This document shows positions 52,868-59,890 of a stretch of DNA of 59,890 nucleotides, piece after piece. The notes under the pieces were generated by a model. That model was not told the DNA's origin, made no database searches, and saw nothing but the letters and a program-made list of their open reading frames with translations. Each line of letters starts with the position of its first letter. Within the stretch, counting starts at the first letter, position 1. The stretch covers positions 1 to 59,890 of the forward strand of contig DJJR01000002.1 in the NCBI GenBank assembly GCA_002434245.1. The letters are read 5' to 3'. The position numbers and the translations under genes were made by a program. This DNA is from Pelosinus fermentans (lineage in GTDB: Bacteria; Bacillota; Negativicutes; DSM-13327).

Positions 52868-53116
52868 TGTCGTGGGGCACTGCCATTTATTCTCCAAAGG
52901 GCATCTTCCTGTATTCTCCCTGGCTTTGCCAAGAATGCCCGCCACTCCATGGTGACCGCTCTTTTAGCAAGCAAAAATTCCTGTATTTACGCGGGTTGAG
53001 GATAAAAAAATGACCTTGCACAAGCTTCGAAAAGCTTTAATGCAAGGTCATTTTTTCTATGTCGGCAGGTTAAGCCATTTTGCCCTTTGGCGGATAAATG
53101 GCAGTGCCTCACGACA
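52868..53116. mobile_element. Non-coding 249-bp element with 36-bp inverted ends
   Basis: 52868-52903 (from TGTCGTGGGGCACTGCC) reappears inverted at 53081-53116 with about three mismatches. Inside is a strong hairpin (AAAAAATGACCTTGCA at 53005-53020 against 53041-53056). It encodes nothing and looks like a MITE-type or terminator-bearing mobile element. The 846-base gap 52506-53351 otherwise has a doubtful 66-codon frame (53109-53309) and a 107-codon plus frame (52459-52782), neither with a ribosome site or recognisable domain. Confidence 0.5.
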
Positions 53117-53351
53117 TAGTATCCTCGACCTTGTTAGACTTATTATAGCTACCAACCCTGCAAATTGCAAGGGAGCCAGATAGAATAGTGGCAATTGCTA
53201 TTATTGGCGTGATCGTCAAAGATGAACGGTTTTTGAGAATGGGAATTTGAACCACTGCGTTGTTATTTCCCTCTAGGATAAAGGATGCTGTCCTTAAATA
53301 TTCCGTCACCCCAAATTTCGCTTTCAGATAAAGTGGTTTCGATTAATTCAA

Positions 53352-54278
53352 TCAGTTGCCTGTTTTTAATCCTACCATTGGGCTTGTTATAACTGGGCAA
53401 GATAGAAAGAGCTGATTGTTAAATATTGCAAAATCAGAATCCGTTTTACCTAAAAAGTCCATAATCAATACATTGACGTCGCCTGTCCGATGCTTGTACG
53501 CTATGCTCATCAATAAACTCATCATGGCCGTACTTTTACCCGAACGGGTCGCTCCAGCCAATAGAAGATGTGGAAACTCAAATATATCTTCTATGCATAT
53601 GTCTCCCGTTTCATCGAAGCCTACGGCATACGGTATTTTCATCTTGCTATTCGTAAAATCCTTATGCTTCACTATTTCAATCAAACTATTGTCTTCCAAT
53701 GGTTTCTCAGCCACAATTAGCTTTATCGACTTTTTATCCCGTAAATCTGCTTTAAAATATTCATATTTCTTCATACGCCGTTGAACTGTTCCTATTTTTC
53801 CACTAACATCGGTATCTTTCGTTCCCTGTAATGTATCTACAGTGAAGATATATCTGTCTTCTTTTACGTCCGCAAGTGCTACGCGGATAAACACTTTCAA
53901 AGCCCTGTAGTGTTTTTCGATCTGTTTTGCTAATCGTGCTGCTTCTTTATCATAAATACATGCCCCACTCGGAGAAGGAAGATAACGTCGATGAAACTCG
54001 ACTAGATTACGTTCGGATAGATCAGTCAGCATAGCTATATTTTTTTCTCTGGTTTGTGAAATCATTTCTCCCTTATGCTCAAAGCAAGCAAATTTTTCGT
54101 CAAGGGAGAAAGTACACAATAGATTAAAAACCCTCAAATATCCCTTGAAAAAGAAATTTAATAAACCTATATTTTTTGCATTATTTAATGTTATATCCGG
54201 ATAATTCTGGCTAATATAATTTATGTAAGCCTTTATGTTTCCTGACAATGGGTGCTTTGTTTGATATGCTATATTCAT
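53352..54278 (-). pseudogene. Truncated FtsK/SpoIIIE-like DNA translocase (conjugative-element type)
   Basis: 308 residues. A C-terminal ATPase start is clear: HLLLAGATRSGKSTAMMSLL (Walker A 242-250) and VLIMDFLGK (270-278). The open frame stops after SPMVGLKTGN, before the rest of the motor domain, so it cannot be functional as a full translocase. Such proteins belong to integrative conjugative elements. A +1-shifted piece (NRQLIELIETTLSESEIW) right after the stop suggests a further broken end. The start lacks a ribosome site; see the overlapping small frame at 54211. Confidence 0.6.
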
Positions 54279-54360
54279 TCATTTGAGGGAACAAACGGTC
54301 TTCAGATTCTGTCACAAGATCCAGAACCCATGAAGCTAGCATTTGTTCGTTTTTTCTCAA
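54211..54360 (-). CDS. Small upstream frame overlapping the FtsK-like gene, possible N-terminus
   Basis: Reading from TTG 54360, nine bases after AAGGAGG, gives a 49-codon frame whose first part (LRKNEQMLASWVLDLVTESEDRLFPQMNE) looks protein-like. It overlaps the FtsK-like frame out of phase. Either a real short protein coupled to it, or the true N-terminus cut off by a frameshift. Confidence 0.35.
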   Translation of the reverse strand: MRKNEQMLASWVLDLVTESEDRLFPQMNEYSISNKAPIVRKHKGLHKLY

Positions 54361-54484
54361 CAGGTCCATCCTCCTTCGTTTTACTTCTTTTTATATGCTA
54401 GAAAGCATAGTGAAGCTGGTGATTTGGCTTCCCCCTACTCATCTTAATAATATATAAAGGAACGAAAGGAAGATTGGATTACAT

Positions 54485-54528
54485 CGTTTTACCGCAACAG
54501 AAACGGCCAGACAATTATAACGAAATAA
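54485..54528. repeat. Direct repeat R1 (left copy)
   Basis: CGTTTTACCGCAACAGAAAC with the following CGGCCAGACA is nearly identical to 56822-56863. Read as protein both encode RFTATE-ARQL followed by a stop, so they look like remnants of the 3' end of one gene. Confidence 0.5.
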
Positions 54529-54569
54529 CAAATAAATATCCTCCGGTTTAGCCGGGGGTTTAGACTGTC

Positions 54570-54596
54570 AAGAAACCCATCTTTCGTATTACGAGA
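54570..54596. terminator. Hairpin in the gap 54370-54681
   Basis: CCCATCT-T-TCGT pairs with ACGA-G-AGATGGG. It follows a smaller CCGG...CCGG stem and precedes no clear T-run. The gap contains repeat R1 and no gene. Confidence 0.4.
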
Positions 54597-54681
54597 GATG
54601 GGCTTTGTGTAATACAGGGACAATACCAGGCAAAATCAATAATAGATTAAACGGATGTGGCTCCCTCCATCTCCAAGTTAT

Positions 54682-55518
54682 CTAACTAATTCGATCATCA
54701 AGTAATTGCTTTACTTTCTTTTCTGTTCCGGTACCCGATATAGGTGTGTTTATATATAGCTTTAGCTCGTTTTCCGGTGTCAAAAAAACAGTATGCTCGA
54801 AAAACAAGTCTCCAACAATCGGGTGCTTAATTATTTTCTTTATTTCTCGTTCCGGTGCAACATCATGCAATGACCACCATTGATTAAATTCTTTACTCTT
54901 ACATTGCAAAGAATCAATAAACTGTTTTAACCACGGGTCATTGATAAATTCCGAACACGATACACGAAATCTCGAAATCATTTCTTTGGCCTTCATTTCC
55001 CAGTTTTCAAAAAGTTTTTGATATTCAACATTTGTAAACATTATTTCAATAATATTTCTGTTGGTAATATCAATTTCACTAAAATCAATGAAAACTACGG
55101 AAGTGGCGCTATTCCAAGCAATTACATTCCAATATTTATCTAAAATAGTGGATGGTGAATAAACAAGACTATCCACTACATTTTGAAACATTGGTTGAAT
55201 GGTTTTAATAGGTTGAGATGCCTTTATGGGTGTTACCTGTGCCAACTCAAATACATAAGAGGTTTCATAATCATTTAGCATCAAAACTCTAGCGACACTA
55301 CTTAAAACAGAGGCAGATACTTGAATAGAACGCCCCTGCTCTAGCCAAGTGTACCAAGTGACACCAATTCCTGCTAACATAGCTACTTCCTCACGCCTTA
55401 GTCCCGAAGTACGCCGTCTTGACTTGTCTGACAGCCCTACCTGTGAGGGAAGTATTTTTTCTCTTCGTGTTTTTAGAAAGTTTCCTAATTCCTTATATCT
55501 TTGATTGCTAGTATCCAT
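54682..55518 (-). CDS. XRE-family regulator with MmyB-like ligand domain
   Basis: 278 residues. The N-terminal helix-turn-helix (about 8-70: LGNFLKTRREKI, TSGLRREEVAMLAGIGVTWYTWLEQGR) and the C-terminal MmyB-like domain (SPSTILDKYWNVIAWNSATSVVF, HPIVGDLFFEHTVF) are typical of a large actinobacterial and Firmicute regulator family that binds fatty-acid-like ligands. Adjacent and divergent is an aldo/keto reductase gene, its probable target. The ATG at 55518 has only a weak ribosome site. Confidence 0.88.
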   Translation of the reverse strand: MDTSNQRYKELGNFLKTRREKILPSQVGLSDKSRRRTSGLRREEVAMLAGIGVTWYTWLEQGRSIQVSASVLSSVARVLMLNDYETSYVFELAQVTPIKASQPIKTIQPMFQNVVDSLVYSPSTILDKYWNVIAWNSATSVVFIDFSEIDITNRNIIEIMFTNVEYQKLFENWEMKAKEMISRFRVSCSEFINDPWLKQFIDSLQCKSKEFNQWWSLHDVAPEREIKKIIKHPIVGDLFFEHTVFLTPENELKLYINTPISGTGTEKKVKQLLDDRIS

Positions 55519-55565
55519 TTATTTACCTCAATCTTTTATACTGGTAGAATTTATACTATGATAAA

Positions 55566-55593
55566 TTGACTTCTTGTAATAGGATAATATTAT
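55566..55593 (+). promoter_or_regulatory. Promoter of the aldo/keto reductase gene
   Basis: TTGACT (55566-55571), a 16-base spacer, then TATTAT (55588-55593), in the divergent 121-base interval. Confidence 0.5.
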
Positions 55594-55639
55594 TGTACAA
55601 TTAATCTTAGAAACAGTCAATTATGGAAGGAGAAAAATA

Positions 55640-56644
55640 GTGAAACAGAGACTTCTAGGAACAACTAAAGTAGGTTCAATAGGGTTAGGGTGCATGGGAA
55701 TGAGCCATGCATACGGCACATCAAATGAACAGGAAAATTTATCTGTTTTGAATTGTGCTTTAGAAATGGGATGTAACTTTTGGGATACTGCTGATTTCTA
55801 TGGTGAGGGGGAAAATGAAAAATTATTGTCTAAGGCTTTGAAAGGGAACAGAGAAGAAGTTTTTCTGTGCACGAAGGTTGGCAATGTCTTTGACCGAACA
55901 TTGACATCACATCAAGATCAGGTTCAGAAGCAAGTAGATTGGATTGTAGATGGTTCTCCAGATTATATTAATAAGTGCATTGACAAAAGTCTGCAACGAT
56001 TAGGAGTTGATTATATCGACTTATACTATTTACATCGTGTTGATCCTCTTATTCCCGTAGAGGAATCAATTGGCGCAATGGCCGATCTGGTGAAAAGAGG
56101 AAAAGTTCGATATTTAGGGCTTAGTGAGGCATCTGCTGATACCATTAGAAGAGCTGTAGCAGTACACCCCATTACAGCACTACAATCGGAATACTCCTTG
56201 TGGACAAGAGATATAGAAGATCGTGTTATTCCTTTGTGCAGAGAATTGGGAATTACAATTGTTCCCTTTGCTCCCTTAGGACGTGGTTATTTAACAGGAA
56301 AAATAACTAAAAAAAATGATTTGGCACAAGATGACTGGCGACGTAAATTTCCGCGTTTTCAAGATGACAATATCGAAAAGAACAAAAAAATCGTTAAAGC
56401 CCTTGAAGAAATTTCCGCCTTATACAAAGTAACTCCTGCGCAAATTGCGTTGGCTTGGTTGCTTGAACAGGAAGAACACTTAATCCCGATTCCTGGCACT
56501 CGCCATATTAAGTATTTGGAAGAAAATCTTTCTGCTTCTCAAATCTCCTTATCAGAAGAGAACTTGTCTATACTGAATGCTTATAAAAATGAGATTGCAG
56601 GAGAGCGCTTTCCAATAAATATGAGTAAACTCGTAGATAGATAA
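55640..56644 (+). CDS. Aldo/keto reductase
   Basis: 334 residues, NADPH-dependent carbonyl reductase fold. The catalytic tetrad is visible: Asp49 and Tyr54 (WDTADFYG), Lys79 (LCTKVG) and His132 (LYYLHRVD). The cofactor-binding end AWLLEQEEHLIPIPGTRHIKYLEEN is complete. The substrate is unknown; such enzymes reduce aldehydes or methylglyoxal. GTG start follows GGAAGGAGAAAAATA. It is divergent from an MmyB-type regulator gene, a common pairing for inducible reductases. Confidence 0.93.
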   Translation: MKQRLLGTTKVGSIGLGCMGMSHAYGTSNEQENLSVLNCALEMGCNFWDTADFYGEGENEKLLSKALKGNREEVFLCTKVGNVFDRTLTSHQDQVQKQVDWIVDGSPDYINKCIDKSLQRLGVDYIDLYYLHRVDPLIPVEESIGAMADLVKRGKVRYLGLSEASADTIRRAVAVHPITALQSEYSLWTRDIEDRVIPLCRELGITIVPFAPLGRGYLTGKITKKNDLAQDDWRRKFPRFQDDNIEKNKKIVKALEEISALYKVTPAQIALAWLLEQEEHLIPIPGTRHIKYLEENLSASQISLSEENLSILNAYKNEIAGERFPINMSKLVDR

Positions 56645-56747
56645 AAATTTATTGAATATTGATAATATCCTGCTCTACGGCAAATAAACAAACCAGTAGT
56701 TATGGCAGTGAATTTATTATGCTGTAATTAAATAAACAGAGCCAATC

Positions 56748-56778
56748 AGCGGTTTTGAAATAAAAAATCAAAGCCGCT
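56748..56778 (+). terminator. Terminator of the aldo/keto reductase gene
   Basis: AGCGGTTTTGA (56748-56758) pairs perfectly with TCAAAGCCGCT (56768-56778), followed by GCTCTTATTTTTC. The gap 56645-57007 otherwise holds repeat R1 (right copy). Confidence 0.75.
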
Positions 56779-56821
56779 GCTCTTATTTTTCAAAGGAGAG
56801 ATTGCAGAGGGCGTGATAGTG

Positions 56822-56863
56822 CGTTTTACAGCAACAGAAGCGGCCAGACAGTTAATGAAATAA
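56822..56863. repeat. Direct repeat R1 (right copy)
   Basis: CGTTTTACAGCAACAGAAGC and the following CGGCCAGACA match 54485-54528 with a few changes. The frame reads VRFTATEAARQLMK and stops. With the left copy it brackets the regulator and reductase pair. Confidence 0.5.
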
Positions 56864-57007
56864 AAAAAGACGGGACGCCATGAACGCCCCGCCCTAATCG
56901 TTTGCTTATTATTTCAATCATACGCCCTTGTTAGCTGTACATTTTTACTGATAATTCATCTCGGATCTACAAGAACATCGTAAATTCAGTTACTCGCTTT
57001 CTGTCCA

Positions 57008-57946
57008 TCAGTCTTTCTTGTTAGAAATCTCAAACCATTCTACTTTTCCGTCAGGGCTAGACCTATAAAATGCAAGTGAGTATCCCATATAATCATATGC
57101 CATATAATAAGAGCCTTCATCATCTCCCACCATTACCTGGCCTTCTTTTTGAGGATTGCCGAATATGCGAATGAGCCCTGCCCGGTCTTTATCTAACGTA
57201 GCTTCGTTTACCGTAAACAGTTCTAGATTGGTTCCCCCAATGGAAACTATTTCATCTCTTTGAACATTTACGAAAAATGTAATGCCGTCATAGCTGCGAT
57301 AATCACCGCCTCTGGCTTGACCGGTAGCTACGAGAGCACCAAACTCATCCTGCAGAGGTTTCTGTCTTGGCCGGGCACCGATCCAATTTGTTATTGTTTT
57401 ACCTTTATAAAGAACTTCTTCCGGAGTTTTATTTGCTTGTGAAGAAACTGTGGTTGTTGCTTGCTTAGGAGCAGTTTCAGTGTAACCGTTGAGTAAGGAT
57501 TCCGTAGCAATTATCTGGTGTATCCGATGCCAATATGCTTCTCCATATTGTTCTCTGTCATTAGCTGCACAAGTCGGACAGTAGCGCAAACAGCGAACTT
57601 TGCCATTCTTGCTTTGAGGTATCGGCAAGAGATTATAGTAATTTCCCATCATAGATACCAATGATTGAAATGCTTTTTGTCTGCGTTCTCTCAGCAAAAA
57701 CCGCCCATAGCAAGAGAACATGGTATGCTTTTCAATGACTACTTCCATGGATATATTCCTTGTTATGGCCTGTATTGCAGCGGGAGTGTAACTATTGATA
57801 AAATCCATATCTGGGCGTACAGTCTTTGATGCAAACAGTTCTTCAGCCGCAAAGGTGTAGGCCATGTATCCTGATTTCGTGTAGTATCGTGCCAACTGGC
57901 TATAAAGTAGCTCATCTGGATATGCGGCAGGAAAATAAGCTATCAT
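57008..57946 (-). pseudogene. tnsD/tniQ-like N-terminus fused to an unrelated protein end
   Basis: 312 residues in one open frame. Residues 1-145 are the TniQ/TnsD N-terminal region: FPAAYPDELLYSQLARY, SCYGRFLLRER and a zinc knuckle CLRYCPTC...YGEAYWHRIHQ (Cys119, 123, 126 region, His140, His143). From about 148 the sequence changes to a Ser/Thr-rich linker and an unknown beta-rich domain (NWIGARPRQKPL, DGKVEWFEISNKKD) with no transposon resemblance. This looks like a deletion that joined tnsD to another gene. It starts with ATGA overlap on the tnsC remnant, so the tnsB-C-D order is retained. Confidence 0.75.
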
Positions 57947-58870
57947 ACAGCTACCTCCATAACAGGTATATTGGACTTTAAAAGCTGCACAATATCTATA
58001 CTTTCATTCTTGGCTTTGGCAACCAAATCAGCAATACTAATACGACCATTTGAAGTTTCATTCTCAGTCACCATTGCAGTAAGGACAGGCGCTTTTCTCT
58101 TGACTCTAGAGGTCTGCTTGCCTGGTGAAATAGACGGCTGAATATAGCCATGAAGCAGAGATAAACGCTGTTGATAGGCTTCGTTTAAAGATTCCAGATT
58201 CAAAATTTCTTTGCCATTTAAAATAGCGATTTCCTGTGCATCATGAATCAACGCTACCACAACCGATGTAATTCCTGCGCTATGCTCATAGAGGTATACT
58301 GCAATCCGTTGTAGCCCTTGCCCTTAAAGCATTCTGATAGTATTTGGTATCCAGAACTTCATCAAATTTACGCAAAACCTCCAGTAACAGACCCTTTACA
58401 GACGAATCAAAGGGGCATTGCACAATTACACACGGAACGATACGCATATAGGGGATTATTAGCTTCAATCACTCGATTTTCTGTAATCAGGTTAATGGCT
58501 CTGCTGATAGCGGAACTTTTACTGATACCAGACGTTCCAATGATCGTAAAGCTGTCAGAGCCGCCCATGATGCCGCTGTATTCCTGTTGCATGATAGCTC
58601 GTAGTTCTGGTTCTGCTGCTGTACCGCCAGCTTCGTTCCCTTCTTCTGCATAGAGCGCAAGAGGGCCAAGTACAATTTGCTGTAGATTTCCAGCGACATT
58701 TGCGAGGGAATATAGACCCTGTATAAGTCTGATAACGCCATAAGCCTTACGGAAACATCACTATTACGAATTTCAGGATTGTACCCTGGCAATACTTCCA
58801 ATGCGTTCATCAACGAATCCCCTGATTTCATGCGAGGCAGAACATTGATGATATTTGAAAGATTCGTCAT
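57943..58870 (-). pseudogene. tnsC/tniB-like AAA+ ATPase, broken by frameshifts
   Basis: Four overlapping frames in sequence make up one ancestral protein of about 300 residues. The first is MTNLSNIINVLPRMKSGDS (start 58870), then a Walker A-like GTSGISKSS, then CPFDSSVKGLLLEVLRKFDEVL, then YLYEHSAGITSVVVALIHDA to the end at 57943. Frameshifts lie near 58590, 58450 and 58280. The order is that of Tn7-type TnsC, which regulates target choice. It overlaps the tnsB end and tnsD start by ATGA. Confidence 0.82.
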
Positions 58871-59890
58871 GGCTTGGCTCCTTTCATATAGTTTCTATGA
58901 TGCTTACGCTGTTCACGCTTGCGGTTATCTTGGATATTCTTAATGCTTACATCGGCACTGCTCCTGACGTTGCCAGCGATTGCCTCAATATGCCGCGCAA
59001 GATTAATCTGAACCTGTAGATTATCCTGGTTGACTCCTTTTGCAATGTCTCTCTGAGCTATCTGTAAACTCTGTACAGCAGTCAAATCTTTACCCTCAAA
59101 TCTGGATTCAATAATGGTAAACTTGGCATATATTCCATTTTCCAACAGCCATACAGAAGTAACATCCTCTGGATTATAAGCAACTGTAGCCTCACCGCCT
59201 GTAAGATACTGCTCTGTATACCCGTCACAGTGATAACGCATTTTATTGACTTTCAGGCCAAACCGGCTGAACTTACCCGTAGTTCTCAGCAAAAGGGTAA
59301 GAATAAGCTCTTTAATGCCTACCTCAATCAAATTGGCTCCTATTTGGGATTTACCCCAGTTCCAGATACAGCTTGCATATGGTTTCACATTCGCGGCAAT
59401 CATGGCTTCGGTATAGGGAAAATTTTTTCAACGATTCTTCGGGAATTGTAATAGATAATACAATGAATGATAATTTTCTCAAAGTCCGTCATGGTCATGC
59501 AGGCATCTTTCTTGTAATCATGTACTCCCCGTTCTTGATAATCAGGCTCAATCACACCTTTGCCTTTCAGGTGCTTTTTATAGGTTGACTGAACCACATC
59601 AAAGAATTTTTCCACCATGCCTTTCAATTCAGGTCTATACGAGGGAAGATTAATTACTTTAACGCCCAGTTCTGCAATTTGCTCAAAGTTTTCAGATTTG
59701 TATTCACTTCCCATATCCGTGACCAACGTAGCAGGAAGTTTGTCAGAAGGCCAATCTTCTACATTCATAGAAATACCAAACCGCTCATACTGTCACAATA
59801 TTTCTCTTTCAGCATCATGGTATAAGCAGTCATAAGAGATTGCTTTTTCGTGGTATAGAAGAATTTATTCAAAGCCCATCGTATATTTTT
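58867..59890 (-). pseudogene. tnsB/tniA-like DDE transposase, broken, runs off the window
   Basis: Remains of a Tn7-type TnsB. The DDE catalytic region is visible: LPATLVTDMGSEY (Asp) and LPSYRPELKGMVEKFF (Glu). A Mu-transposase C-terminal domain follows (LKVNKMRYHCDGYTEQYLTGGEA...YNPEDVTSVWLL). Frames change near 59400 and 59770, so it is not intact. The earlier part continues beyond 59890. It shares overlapping ends with tnsC, as in a normal tns operon. Confidence 0.82.

Overview
The window is low-GC DNA with strong Shine-Dalgarno sites and many riboswitches. A Spo0E-type gene, pyruvate:ferredoxin oxidoreductase and a 2-hydroxyacyl-CoA-dehydratase-activase set point to an anaerobic, endospore-forming Firmicute. 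Gene content and style fit the Negativicutes (Sporomusaceae, for example Pelosinus), but this is an inference from gene families, not from a search.

0-20 kb is ordinary chromosome: pyruvate:ferredoxin oxidoreductase (nifJ), a GlpA-like flavoprotein, an MFS exporter, DUF421 and DUF456 membrane proteins, a universal stress protein, D-Ala-D-Ala ligase, regulators (AraC, MocR, MarR), a LysE-type exporter, phosphatase/HD proteins, a HipA-like kinase and an internally duplicated protein of unknown role.

20-38.5 kb is a metabolic block run largely by riboswitches on the minus strand. A SAM-I riboswitch plus terminator precedes a 65-residue unknown protein and larE. A tandem guanine + PRPP riboswitch plus terminator precedes a purine-base permease, followed by purE-C-F-M-N-H-D. 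Two consecutive TPP riboswitches, each with its own terminator, precede thiS-G-H-E-C. trxB-trxA lie between the purine and thiamine blocks on the plus strand. A recurrent imperfect palindrome family (GAACCGCGAAG...) occupies several gaps here and one near 4.4 kb.

38.5-42.2 kb holds a two-component pair (HD-GYP response regulator and sensor kinase). 42.4-47.2 kb is the most unusual part. A tightly overlapping five-gene operon encodes a methyltransferase, a stand-alone class I aminoacyl-tRNA-synthetase-like enzyme, a LOG-type phosphoribohydrolase, an EamA exporter and a Ham1-like NTP pyrophosphatase. It sits between two diverged direct repeats made of the 3' end and terminator of an AI-2E family transporter gene. 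It looks like an acquired pathway for a nucleotide-derived small molecule; I do not recognise it as a described system.

48-53 kb carries a GNAT acetyltransferase with a probable ATT start, a Spo0E-like gene and a three-gene CoA-dehydratase-activase set behind an operator that covers its -35 box. 53-59.9 kb is a graveyard of mobile DNA: a truncated FtsK-like gene, an inverted-repeat element, an XRE/MmyB regulator with an aldo/keto reductase between short direct repeats, and a decayed Tn7-like tnsB-tnsC-tnsD operon whose last gene is fused in frame to an unrelated protein end. No rRNA, tRNA or CRISPR array was seen.
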